DNA of 64,000 nucleotides from an uncultured Corynebacterium sp. (GCA_943914355.1 CALUBS010000009.1:16963-80962); one strand, 5' to 3'; counted from the first letter of the stretch, positions 7,729 to 15,767 are shown. Numbers and translations: made by a program. Notes: generated by a model not told the origin, from the letters alone.

Positions 7729-9226
7729 GGTTATCTCCATTCGAAGGATGTAGGCAACGCTGCAGCGAGTCAGCATTGAATTTCATGAGATCGATATAAG
7801 TAGGCACGGCATCATCAAGCGTGTCGCCGTAAATGGGGCACAGCTCCACGTTTTGCTGCGCGGCGGCTTCCTTCAGCGTGCTGGCGCTGGCTTGCTCCAC
7901 CGGCTCCACAAAGACCGCAGGAAGGTGCAGGTTCTCCAGCGTCCGGCGCAGGGCAATGACCTCGCGTGGCGAAGGCTCAATGGCGGGATTAGGGGTAACA
8001 AACCCGGCCACCGAAAGGCCGTAGCCCTGCTCTAAGTAGGCATAACCGTGGTGGGTGGTGACCAAGTGCCGATTACTCTGCGGGATAGAAGAAATCGCGC
8101 GGTCCACATACTCGTCCAGCTCGCGCAATTCCGCGATATAAGACTCGGCACGGGCGCGGTAATCGGCGCCGTGCGACGGATCCGCATTCGCCATTTCTTC
8201 AGCAATGACATCGACATAGGCAATGGCATTGTCTACGTTGTGCCACAAGTGTGGATCCACTTCGCCGTGGATATGTTTGCCCAGGACTGCCTGGGGGAGC
8301 AGGTACGTATCCGCGCCGGGGGTGCCCAAGAAGCGATAAGCGGGATCCGGCGGAATGGGCTGCAGGACCGAGGAAGGGACCGCTACCGCGGTATGCGCGG
8401 GATCAAAATGCTGGTCTTGATCGCGCAGATCGATAGATCCCTCTGCCACATCAGCGGCAATATCCACGTGGCCGGAATCAATGACATCCATATCCTCCGG
8501 CGGGTTCACTCCTACCGCGACGGTGAGGTGCTCTACCTCCGTGCCATCGGCCTGAAAGCCAAGCTTGTAGATGCCCGGCTCCGAAAAGGCCCACGAGACG
8601 TGCGTGTGCGCATTAGCCGGGAGGGTGACCGAATCATCGCCCGCGTCGATGCCATCGGCGCTATTAAACAGCACTTCCGGCGTACCGAAGGTGGCGACCA
8701 CGTAGGCTGCGACATCGCCTGGCCCCTCGGCAGAGACCATGCGGAAATCCACGCCGGAGTTGCGCTGCTCGGCACCACTAATGCGCAGGCCCAACCAGAT
8801 GGCATCCAGGGAGACATCTTCTACCAGCGGCACGAGGGCGGCACCGCGGGTGGAGGCCGAGTCAGCGACCTCTACCACGGGCGCATCCGTGGATTCGTGC
8901 AAGGTATCTATCAGGGATTGCGGTTCCAGGAGGTATCCATTGCTCAAGGCAAGATCCGCATTGGCCACGTTGCGCACCGTGCGCAGCGTCGGCTCAAAGG
9001 TGTGCGGGTCCTTTCCGCTGGGGATAAGACCGGTGACCGAGGCATCCTCGCCTGCAACGTGGCGGGCCATATCCGCCAAAATCGGCGTCGTCGCCACCAC
9101 GCTGAAGCGATCCGAGGTATCCACCGCTGCCGAGGTCGTGCAACCTGCCGCAAGGAGGGAGACGCTAAAGAGCGCCCCGACGGTCTGCAGCCCGCGCGGT
9201 ACGAAACGGTAGTGGGGCACTGGCAT
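7721..9226 (-). CDS. Metal ABC transporter substrate-binding lipoprotein with inserted permuted repeat
   Basis: 501 residues, longer than usual ZnuA/TroA-type proteins (about 300). The lipobox LLAAGC places the lipidated Cys at 29. Lobe 1 carries SGKDPHTFEPT (His75). The family block HGEVDPHLW (about 320-328), THHGYAYLEQGYG (about 392) and YGDTLDD (about 466) supply the expected metal ligands. Between VVEVADSA (about 122) and the HGEVDPHLW loop lies an insert of about 185 residues: an anchored-repeat domain whose second half (WLG, GPGD, HTHVSW) precedes its first half (GHVDI, LPQ). ATG 9226 overlaps the previous stop by one base (TAATG). Inferred role: extracellular metal receptor of the transporter. 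Confidence 0.92.
   Translation of the reverse strand: MPVPHYRFVPRGLQTVGALFSVSLLAAGCTTSAAVDTSDRFSVVATTPILADMARHVAGEDASVTGLIPSGKDPHTFEPTLRTVRNVANADLALSNGYLLEPQSLIDTLHESTDAPVVEVADSASTRGAALVPLVEDVSLDAIWLGLRISGAEQRNSGVDFRMVSAEGPGDVAAYVVATFGTPEVLFNSADGIDAGDDSVTLPANAHTHVSWAFSEPGIYKLGFQADGTEVEHLTVAVGVNPPEDMDVIDSGHVDIAADVAEGSIDLRDQDQHFDPAHTAVAVPSSVLQPIPPDPAYRFLGTPGADTYLLPQAVLGKHIHGEVDPHLWHNVDNAIAYVDVIAEEMANADPSHGADYRARAESYIAELRELDEYVDRAISSIPQSNRHLVTTHHGYAYLEQGYGLSVAGFVTPNPAIEPSPREVIALRRTLENLHLPAVFVEPVEQASASTLKEAAAQQNVELCPIYGDTLDDAVPTYIDLMKFNADSLQRCLHPSNGDNHA
8285..8842 (-). repeat. Anchored-repeat domain C, circularly permuted, inserted in binding protein
   Basis: Encodes about residues 129-314. Order seen: WLG (144-146), GPGD (168-171), HTHVSWAFSEPGIY (207-220), VAVG, then GHVDI (252-256), RFLG and LPQ (310-312). 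The break point falls between LPQ and WLG of the canonical order. Confidence 0.85.
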
Positions 9227-10818
9227 TAATTCTTTGCCCTCGCGACAGCGAGCCGTGCGATGCCCAGACCAAGGAACAGCATGCCCAGTCCGAGCACGCC
9301 AATTCCGAGCGGCATGGTGGGGGTCCCAGTATTGGCGAGAGCCGCATTGCCACCCTTACCGGATGCGTTCGCACCGGAACCGCTGGTGCCATCCTGGCCA
9401 GCGCCGGAGCCATTAGAGCCCGCGCCGGCTGCGGCGCCAACACCACAGTCTCCGCCATCTGGGTTTACTTCCGCGCCCAGGTCAAAGTGGCCATTATCGA
9501 AGGAGCCTTCTGGCCTGCCACCGCCCACGACAAAGTGCAGCGTTGCCTGGCCGGCTACTTGCATGCCGGCAGAGGTTTGGGCCACCTGGCGAATGGTGAC
9601 GTCGTAGGTGCCCTGCTTTTCGAAGACCCAGTTGGGGTGCACGTGGGTATTGGGCGCGATATTGTAGCTACCTTCGACGGCACCGTTGGCGCCGCGGAAC
9701 CATTCATCGCCGACGATCTTGCCCAGGCCACCCTGGCTGTAGACCATCATGGCACCAGGGCCCTTCATATCAACGAGCTCCCAAGTAACATCACCCGGAA
9801 TGTGCTCGCGCATGGAAGGGCTCTGGGTATTCGCACCGAGCCACGGCACGCCATCGACCTGCGTAGAACCGATCATCCACGCTTGGCCGGCAGATACGGG
9901 ACCAACATCTTCTGGCAGTTCTACGCCGGAATTATCGGAGAGGTAAAAAGTCGCGCCGTCGGCATCGCGCCACTGCGGTGGCGAGGCTGTATCGTCCTTA
10001 ATCTGCGGGATAATTCCCGGCCGGCACTCTGGATCCGTGGATTGTCCATCGTTTGCAGCGTTGCCGCCTTGGCCACCCTCGGAATTGCCATGTCCAGCGT
10101 CATTGCCGGAGTTGTCTGCATCGCCAGCACCGCCCGCAGAGCGGTGAGCGGAGCCTGCACCGCCGCCTTCGCCCACCTGCCAGGTATAGGTCACTGCGTT
10201 ACTGGTTTGTCCGTTGGAGGAGGCTTGGACGGTCATCTCGTACGTACCAGCCTCACTGAAAGCCCAGTTGACGTGGCGGTGTGCAGGACTCGGCTGGTTA
10301 ATAACCTCGCCGCTGGTGAGCTCCATCGAACCGGAATTGGTCACGGCACCGACGTTGCCGAACCCAGAGGTTTCAAAGACATAGACCGAGCCCGGCCCAG
10401 AGATATTGGTGAACTCGAAGTCAACACTGGTAAAGCCACCATCGCGTGCCGGCTGCGTATCCCAGCCCGGCCAGATGATATTTGGGTCCTGGGTTTGGGG
10501 CAGGAAGTAGGTCGATTCGCCAATCTCGGGAACGCCCTCGGTGGCATCGGACCATGCGGATTCCACTACTTGGAGCAATACGTCATCGCCAGGGCGCTGG
10601 ACGTGCGAACCGGTGACATCTTCCTGCATGGATAGGTGCAGCTGGCCATCCGGTGCCGTGACATAGAATGCGTCGATATGGCCAGAATCAAAGACCTCAT
10701 CGAAGGCCAAGGCCGGTGAGGCTGGAACGAAAAACGCGATAAGGGCGGTAATCACCGCCGCGATGATGCGGCTGCCAGGCCGGTGGGCTCTGGTGCGCGA
10801 AATGGTGTTGGTATCCAT
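9226..10818 (-). CDS. Cell-wall protein with two anchored-repeat domains and LANTG sorting-like tail
   Basis: 530 residues. Signal peptide (1-38, ...SPALA). First repeat at 40-216 (GHID 46-49, LPQTQ, WPGWDTQ, HRHVNWAF 180-187). A Gly/Asn/Asp-rich linker with several His follows, then a second repeat at 265-432 (VPWLGANTQ, THVHPNW 391-397) that lacks the leading GHxD but has GHFD (443-446) after its end. Cys265 and Cys458 bracket this unit. The C-terminus is a Gly/Ser-rich stretch, LANTG (494-498), a hydrophobic helix and RAKN, which looks like a sortase signal variant. ATG 10818 has an AAAGGAAA Shine-Dalgarno sequence. Corresponds to the anchored-repeat wall-protein family; function inferred as surface metal capture or handover. 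Confidence 0.85.
   Translation of the reverse strand: MDTNTISRTRAHRPGSRIIAAVITALIAFFVPASPALAFDEVFDSGHIDAFYVTAPDGQLHLSMQEDVTGSHVQRPGDDVLLQVVESAWSDATEGVPEIGESTYFLPQTQDPNIIWPGWDTQPARDGGFTSVDFEFTNISGPGSVYVFETSGFGNVGAVTNSGSMELTSGEVINQPSPAHRHVNWAFSEAGTYEMTVQASSNGQTSNAVTYTWQVGEGGGAGSAHRSAGGAGDADNSGNDAGHGNSEGGQGGNAANDGQSTDPECRPGIIPQIKDDTASPPQWRDADGATFYLSDNSGVELPEDVGPVSAGQAWMIGSTQVDGVPWLGANTQSPSMREHIPGDVTWELVDMKGPGAMMVYSQGGLGKIVGDEWFRGANGAVEGSYNIAPNTHVHPNWVFEKQGTYDVTIRQVAQTSAGMQVAGQATLHFVVGGGRPEGSFDNGHFDLGAEVNPDGGDCGVGAAAGAGSNGSGAGQDGTSGSGANASGKGGNAALANTGTPTMPLGIGVLGLGMLFLGLGIARLAVARAKN
9523..10026 (-). repeat. Anchored-repeat domain B2 (atypical, GHxD strand displaced)
   Basis: Encodes residues 265-432. 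No GHxD at its start; GHFD occurs 11 residues after the closing VVG instead. Contains VPWLGANTQ and NTHVHPNWVFEKQGTY. Confidence 0.75.
10171..10701 (-). repeat. Anchored-repeat domain B1
   Basis: Encodes residues 40-216 in canonical order: GHID, LPQTQ, WPGWDTQ, GPGSV, AHRHVNWAFSEAGTY, WQVG. Confidence 0.8.
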
Positions 10819-10874
10819 GGTTGAATTTCCTTTAAAGCGCCTGGGGTGGGGTCCCCTGAGCAGTGGATTATTAG

Positions 10875-13289
10875 TTAGATGCGCCAGCCAAAGCGCTCAC
10901 GAATGAGATCTTGGTTGTCGCGGAAGAAGTTGTAGAAGGCCTTGAAGGTGATGCCAAGAACCGCAGGCAAGACCAGGGTCCAAGGATTAAACGATGACCC
11001 TACGGGAGCTGACGGCTCGGAATGCTTGGACGGTTTCGAGGGCTTGGACGGCTTCTCGGAAGGTTTTTCCGATGAGGAATCGGATGGCGCAGCCGTAGAA
11101 CAGGACTTCACCGCGTCATCACCAATGGCAAAGGTCAACGTCTGTGGCTCCGAGGCAAGTTCCTTGCCATCGGTGGTAGTTGCCGTATAGGTTGCCTCGA
11201 ACGTGTAGATGCCCGGCTTGGTAAAAGCCCAGTGGGTATGCCTGTGCGATGCGAAGGTGGTCTCGATCGTGTGGTCGTTTTCGGCAGAATTGGCAAGGAC
11301 GTCGTAACCGACACCCCTGGCCTTATCTATATATGCGCCCCACTCAGCGCCCTCTGGCGTGTGCGTGGGCTTAAGGTTCAAATTGACTTTGCCATTTTTC
11401 ATCTTGGAGTAATCCAATTCTTCGGTGTTATACCCCGGCCAGATGATGGCTTGGTTCTGCGTTTGTGGCAGGTGGTAGAAGCGGTCACCGATGTTGCCAA
11501 GGAAATCGAATTTCTTATCACCCAGCTGCTGACCGCGAGGAGTAAGCGCGTTTTTGTGTACGCCAAGCACGACGTCATCCAACGAGCGGTCTACCGAGTT
11601 CTTATCAATTTGTCCTGTGTCATCGCGCAGGACGGTGCGGAAACCATCGTCCGTAGGAAGTGCCTTGATATCGACGTGCCCGCGGTCAAGTACCTGCTTT
11701 TCGCTGCACCGCTGAGCCTCCTCGTCCTTTGGCGGTTGAAATGGTGCCGGCGTATCGCCGGGCGCGGGTGAACCGCCGGACCCAGGCTTTCCGCCTGGGG
11801 TAGCGGTGTTATCCTCCGCGCTGGTAGAAAGCTCGTCTTTTACTTCGTAGTTTTCATCGAGTTTGTAGGACTCGGTCAGCACCGTGCTTCCGTGGCCGGC
11901 CTGGACCGTGGAGTGCGGGAAGACGTTGATTTTGGCAGTGTAGTTTTCGGAGTACCTACCGTAGGTAAAAGTGGCTTCTCCGTGGCCCTTGGTAATCGCT
12001 GCTTCCACCGAAGTAGAAGATTCCTCGTCGTTCTTGTTTTCGTAGAGACCACCAGTCATCACGCCGCTGAAGTTTTTATCATCCATGTCGATGATAATTT
12101 TGGTTCCTTCTTCACCTTGTTTGCGCATCCGCACCGTATAGCCGGTTTCTTGCAGCGTTACCTCTTCGGTAGGGGCCAGCTGGCGCGGATTCTCGGTTTC
12201 TTCCCACTTGTCTTCGGTAGTGGAAGAATCGGTTTGGGAGGGAGAGCCCGGGGTAAATTCCACCTGCTGCGAAATCCAGCGTGGCGCATCGCCTTCTGGG
12301 GTAAAGACGGCCTGGATATTAGAGGATTCTGGGCCCATGTACTCATCCCACTCGGCGTGGCCGTCGGTGACGGGCAGATCGGTGAGGAAGTAACCATCGA
12401 TAAGCAGCGTAAGCGTGCCGGATGCCTTGTTCTTTGCATCGAAGGAAATGGTGGTGAGCTTATCGTCACCGTCTTTTTCCGGGTTCTGCTTTTTGTCCAG
12501 GCTCAGACTGTAGCCAGCAGCGGCGGCATCACCGGAGGAGGAGCTATCAAAGCGCTCTTTGAGGCTTGGGGTCTTTTCATCCTTTGGCTTTTGTCCGCCC
12601 ACTTGGTAGCTGGTGGTCTGCGGCTCACTAGCCACGAGTTGGCCATCCGCCGTGCGCGCGGTGGTGCGAAAGGTCAAGCGATAACGGCCGGGCTTGGTAA
12701 AGAGCGTGTAGTTGTGAGTGTGGCTACCACGTTCGAGAAAAGCAGAGTGTGGTGAGTCCTCGAACGAACCCAGCATGCGATTGAGATTAGTGCCGTCTTT
12801 ATCGTCCTTATTGGTAAAAAGCTCCACGTCACCTGGGCCATCCACGCTCAACAGATCGAGGTAGGCGATGTTGTTGCGGAAATTTTCCACGGGAAGCCCC
12901 TTTGAACCGAATCCGATCCAGATGGGCTCTTGGTTAGCGGAGGCCTGGTACGGGGCAGTGTAGTATGTGGTGCCTGGGGCGCCGATGTAATCCTGCGTAC
13001 CGTTTTGCGGCAGGGAATACATAAAGTTCTGGTGGCGCTTACCGTTCTCGTCTTCGCGGGTATAGCCTTTGTTAATCCAGGCAACGGTGTCATCGATGAG
13101 CGGCGGCGTTTGGCCGGGAAATTCGGATCGCAGCAGGAAGTTGTCGTTTTCCCAAAAACTCTTGGGAGAATCGACGTGGGTTTGGGTCGCGATGTGTTTG
13201 CCATCGTCTGGACCGGCGTAGGCGGTAGCCGGGGCAATCAGCGCGATCGTGCTGAATGCGGCGATGAAGCGGATACGAGGAGAAGCCAC
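10875..13289 (-). CDS. Large surface protein with two anchored-repeat domains
   Basis: 804 residues and probably the first gene of the cluster. Signal peptide (1-25, ...TAYAG). Repeat A1 at about 33-231 (THVD 37-40, SLPQNG, GPGDV, HTHNYTLF 190-197). A beta-rich middle region (about 245-485) resembles Ig-like modules, followed by a Pro/Gly linker. Repeat A2 at about 533-723 (GHVD 537-540, LPQTQ, WPGYNTE, HRHTHW 682-687) has Cys528 and Cys730 at its edges. A Ser/Lys/Pro spacer, a transmembrane helix (about 768-788) and a charged C-terminus follow. GTG 13289 is used, with AAAGG 10 nt upstream. A Fur/Zur-like box lies in the promoter region. No enzyme signature was seen. Confidence 0.85.
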   Translation of the reverse strand: MASPRIRFIAAFSTIALIAPATAYAGPDDGKHIATQTHVDSPKSFWENDNFLLRSEFPGQTPPLIDDTVAWINKGYTREDENGKRHQNFMYSLPQNGTQDYIGAPGTTYYTAPYQASANQEPIWIGFGSKGLPVENFRNNIAYLDLLSVDGPGDVELFTNKDDKDGTNLNRMLGSFEDSPHSAFLERGSHTHNYTLFTKPGRYRLTFRTTARTADGQLVASEPQTTSYQVGGQKPKDEKTPSLKERFDSSSSGDAAAAGYSLSLDKKQNPEKDGDDKLTTISFDAKNKASGTLTLLIDGYFLTDLPVTDGHAEWDEYMGPESSNIQAVFTPEGDAPRWISQQVEFTPGSPSQTDSSTTEDKWEETENPRQLAPTEEVTLQETGYTVRMRKQGEEGTKIIIDMDDKNFSGVMTGGLYENKNDEESSTSVEAAITKGHGEATFTYGRYSENYTAKINVFPHSTVQAGHGSTVLTESYKLDENYEVKDELSTSAEDNTATPGGKPGSGGSPAPGDTPAPFQPPKDEEAQRCSEKQVLDRGHVDIKALPTDDGFRTVLRDDTGQIDKNSVDRSLDDVVLGVHKNALTPRGQQLGDKKFDFLGNIGDRFYHLPQTQNQAIIWPGYNTEELDYSKMKNGKVNLNLKPTHTPEGAEWGAYIDKARGVGYDVLANSAENDHTIETTFASHRHTHWAFTKPGIYTFEATYTATTTDGKELASEPQTLTFAIGDDAVKSCSTAAPSDSSSEKPSEKPSKPSKPSKHSEPSAPVGSSFNPWTLVLPAVLGITFKAFYNFFRDNQDLIRERFGWRI
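11121..11693 (-). repeat. Anchored-repeat domain A2
   Basis: Encodes residues 533-723: GHVD, LRDD, LPQTQ, WPGYNTE, SHRHTHWAFTKPGIY, FAIG. Flanked by Cys528 and Cys730. Confidence 0.85.
12597..13193 (-). repeat. Anchored-repeat domain A1 (divergent)
   Basis: Encodes residues 33-231. THVD replaces GHVD and IWIGFGS replaces WLGWNTQ. GPGDV and SHTHNYTLFTKPGRY are retained. Confidence 0.7.
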
Positions 13290-13336
13290 CAGCGCGTTAC
13301 CTTTCTGCAGTTGTCAGTAGTTCACCTCGAAACTAT

Positions 13337-13351
13337 AGAAAATGATTCCCA
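13337..13351. promoter_or_regulatory. Candidate Fur/Zur-type operator of the anchored-repeat cluster
   Basis: AGAAAATGATTCCCA resembles the TGAAAATGATTTTCA type of Zur/Fur box, with a perfect left half and a degenerate right half. It abuts a minus-strand -10-like TATAGT (13332-13337), so binding would block transcription of the cluster. Inference from sequence only. Confidence 0.35.
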
Positions 13352-13518
13352 ATACTGGATAATCTTTTGAAAACCGTTCCCTTTTACCAGTGTGTTTATA
13401 ATGGAATTCGTTATCATCTACCCCTTTTTGCGTGTAATAAAGTAAATGGGGACGCACTTTTGGGTGGTAGAGTCCGGCGCTGGTTTGGGCTGGTGCGGAC
13501 TGTGTCCTGTGGCTCCAC

Positions 13519-13524
13519 TACGAT
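13519..13524 (+). promoter_or_regulatory. -10 box TACGAT of gltX, leaderless
   Basis: TACGAT lies 7 nt before the ATG at 13532, the spacing expected if transcription begins at the start codon. This decides the start over the upstream ATG at 13523. Confidence 0.5.
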
Positions 13525-13531
13525 GGTGGCC

Positions 13532-15016
13532 ATGACTGAAGTTCGCGTTAGATTTTGCCCTTCTCCCACTGGTACCCCGCACGTTGGCATGGTGCGCACG
13601 GCCCTGTTTAACTGGGCCTATGCCCGCCACACCGGCGGAAAATTGATTTTCCGCATCGAAGATACCGATGCTGCCCGTGACTCGGAAGAGTCCTATCAGG
13701 CCATCATTGATTCCTTGACCTGGCTCGGATTGGGCTGGGACGAGGGCGTCAATGTGGGTGGCCCGCATGAACCGTACCGGCAGTCCCAGCGCATGGACAT
13801 TTATAAAGATGTGCTCAATAAGCTTATCGATGCCGGACATGTCTACCCTGCCTACTCCACCGCGGAAGAGGTAGAAGAACGGCACAAGGCAGCCGGGCGC
13901 GATCCCAAGTTGGGCTATGACAACTACGACCGCGACCTGACGCAAGAACAGATCGATGCCTTTGAGGCTGAAGGTCGCAAGCCTGTCTGGCGCCTGCGCA
14001 TGCCAGACAAGGACTGGGCCTGGACCGACCTTGTGCGCGGCGAGATGTCCTTCAAATCTGAAACTCAGCCTGATTACGTGGTGGCGCGCTCCAACGGAGC
14101 TCCGCTATATACCCTGGTTAACCCGGTAGATGACGCGCTGATGCGTATTACCCACGTACTGCGCGGCGAGGATCTTCTCTCATCCACCCCGCGCCAGCTG
14201 GCCATGTATGACGTACTGAAGGAAATTGGCATCGCGGAATTTACCCCGGAGTTTGGTCACCTTCCCTTCGTGATGGGCGAGGGGAAGAAGAAGCTGTCCA
14301 AACGTGACCCGCAGTCTAACCTCTTCAATCACCGCGATAACGGCATCATCCCAGAAGGCATGCTCAACTACTTGTCGCTGTTGGGCTGGTCCCTGTCGGC
14401 GGATAAGGACATCTTCAGCATGGATGAGCTGATTGAGAACTTCGATGTCAATGATGTTCTGGGTAACCCCGCTCGCTTTGACCAGAAGAAGCTCGAGGCC
14501 ATCAACGCCGATCATATTCGACTGCTCGAGCCCGAGGAGTTTGCTTTCCGCCTGCGCAATTACCTGACGGAGTACACGGACTTCCCGGCCGATTATGACG
14601 GCGAGAAATTCGCCTTCGCTGCGGACTTGGTGCAAACGCGCATTAAGACGCTTGCCGATGCCTATGGGCTACTCAGCTTCCTCATCACGCCCGATGCTGA
14701 GCTCACCCTGGATGAAAAAGCGGCCAAGAAGAACCTGAAGGACGATGCCGTCCAACCCCTCGAGGTGGGCATTGACACCCTTGAGGCGGTAGAGGAGTGG
14801 AAGACTGACGCTATTGAAACCGCGCTATCCAAGGCGCTCATTGAGGACCTAGAGCTAAAGCCACGCAAGGCCTACGGCGCGCTGCGTGTAGCTATTTCCG
14901 GCGCACAGGTTTCGCCACCGCTCTTTGAGTCCATGGAACTTCTGGGCAAAGAGTCCACCTTGGCGCGCCTGCGTGCTGCCCGTGAGGTAACTCCGTACAC
15001 TCCTGCGGCCGAGTAA
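13532..15016 (+). CDS. gltX: Glutamyl-tRNA synthetase
   Basis: 494 residues. Charges tRNA-Glu with glutamate. Seen: class I HIGH-type signature as HVGM in [18 protein letters not shown] near the N-terminus, [26 protein letters not shown], and the KMSKS-type loop as KLSKR. The C-terminal half is the helical anticodon-binding domain. The open frame extends back to 13367, but family alignment and the leaderless -10 geometry favour ATG 13532 ([14 protein letters not shown]). It is followed by a strong terminator and then by tRNA-Gln and two tRNA-Glu genes. This matters because actinobacterial GluRS also charges tRNA-Gln for the amidotransferase route in organisms lacking GlnRS (family knowledge). 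Confidence 0.97.
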   Translation: MTEVRVRFCPSPTGTPHVGMVRTALFNWAYARHTGGKLIFRIEDTDAARDSEESYQAIIDSLTWLGLGWDEGVNVGGPHEPYRQSQRMDIYKDVLNKLIDAGHVYPAYSTAEEVEERHKAAGRDPKLGYDNYDRDLTQEQIDAFEAEGRKPVWRLRMPDKDWAWTDLVRGEMSFKSETQPDYVVARSNGAPLYTLVNPVDDALMRITHVLRGEDLLSSTPRQLAMYDVLKEIGIAEFTPEFGHLPFVMGEGKKKLSKRDPQSNLFNHRDNGIIPEGMLNYLSLLGWSLSADKDIFSMDELIENFDVNDVLGNPARFDQKKLEAINADHIRLLEPEEFAFRLRNYLTEYTDFPADYDGEKFAFAADLVQTRIKTLADAYGLLSFLITPDAELTLDEKAAKKNLKDDAVQPLEVGIDTLEAVEEWKTDAIETALSKALIEDLELKPRKAYGALRVAISGAQVSPPLFESMELLGKESTLARLRAAREVTPYTPAAE

Positions 15017-15054
15017 TGCCGGAACCATCAGAAGCCTGACGGGGAAAGCCCGTT

Positions 15055-15115
15055 AAAGCGGCGGATGAACATCGAACTACACAGATGTCATCCGCCGCTT
15101 TATTTTAGCTCAAGA
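15055..15115 (+). terminator. Rho-independent terminator after gltX
   Basis: Long stem AAAGCGGCGGATGA / TCATCCGCCGCTTT with an inner ACATC/GATGT pairing, followed by ATTTTAG. Confidence 0.8.
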
Positions 15116-15243
15116 AAAGCGCCTAAAAATGCGAGTTGCGCTGGCGATTTGGTGCATTGGGCAACGATCATTATAGTTATAACACGTTGCAGCGAGCAAG
15201 GGAGCGCAGCCGATAAGGATGCGATTCCGAGCGAGTGAGCAAA

Positions 15244-15315
15244 TGGCCTATGGTGTAATTGGCAACACAGCGGTTTCTGGTACCGCCATTCTAGGTTCGA
15301 GTCCTGGTAGGCCAG
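15244..15315 (+). tRNA. tRNA-Gln (CTG)
   Basis: A 72-nt cloverleaf: acceptor TGGCCTA/TAGGCCA with discriminator G, D stem GTGT/ACAC, anticodon stem GCGGT/ACCGC with loop TTCTGGT (anticodon CTG), T arm CTAGG-TTCGAGT-CCTGG. No encoded CCA follows. Confidence 0.95.
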
Positions 15316-15353
15316 CAGTGAAAATGCTTTTAAAGCAGGCTCACTAGTTCTAT

Positions 15354-15426
15354 GCCCCGTTCGTCTAGAGGCCTAGGACGTCGGCCTCTCACGCCGGTAA
15401 CACGGGTTCGAATCCCGTACGGGGTA
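15354..15426 (+). tRNA. tRNA-Glu (CTC), copy 1
   Basis: 73 nt: acceptor GCCCCGT/ACGGGGT, discriminator A, anticodon stem TCGGC/GCCGG with loop CTCTCAC (anticodon CTC), T arm ACGGG-TTCGAAT-CCCGT. CCA is not encoded. Confidence 0.95.
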
Positions 15427-15437
15427 CAAATAAAAAG

Positions 15438-15469
15438 ATTCCTCCAGCCACTGCGGTTGGAGGAATTTT
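15438..15469 (+). terminator. Terminator after tRNA-Glu copy 1
   Basis: Stem ATTCCTCCA / TGGAGGAAT with an 11-nt loop, then TTTT. Confidence 0.75.
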
Positions 15470-15652
15470 CCGTATGTGCGCTTGCGGCTTAATCGGGACC
15501 AAAGTGGGTCTTAACTGGGGGATTTACCGGCACGAATCCCCGTACTATCTGCTGATTTGTATTGTGTTTACCCATCGTTTACTGTTTAACGAGTCCGCAG
15601 CAAGCAAGCTTTAAGCAGCACAGCTTTTGAATTGCATGCTACGTGCGAACGA

Positions 15653-15725
15653 GCCCCGTTCGTCTAGCGGCCTAGGACGCCGGCCTCTCACGCCGGTAAC
15701 ACGGGTTCAAATCCCGTACGGGGTA
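15653..15725 (+). tRNA. tRNA-Glu (CTC), copy 2
   Basis: 73 nt, nearly identical to copy 1 (differences in the D loop, the top of the anticodon stem where T becomes C, and the T loop). Anticodon loop again CTCTCAC, so anticodon CTC. Confidence 0.95.
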
Positions 15726-15734
15726 CATATTAAT

Positions 15735-15767
15735 GGCTGCGAGCTTTAACGCTCGCAGCCTTTTCTT
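15735..15767 (+). terminator. Terminator after tRNA-Glu copy 2
   Basis: Perfect 10-bp stem GGCTGCGAGC / GCTCGCAGCC with loop TTTAAC followed by TTTTCTT. Confidence 0.85.

Noticed and set aside
8048-9229. 393-codon open frame antisense to the binding lipoprotein
   Set aside because: Shadow frame; the minus strand encodes a clear metal-binding lipoprotein with lipobox and ligand motifs.
9487-10635. 382-codon open frame antisense to the two-repeat wall protein
   Set aside because: Shadow frame of a clearly recognisable repeat protein.
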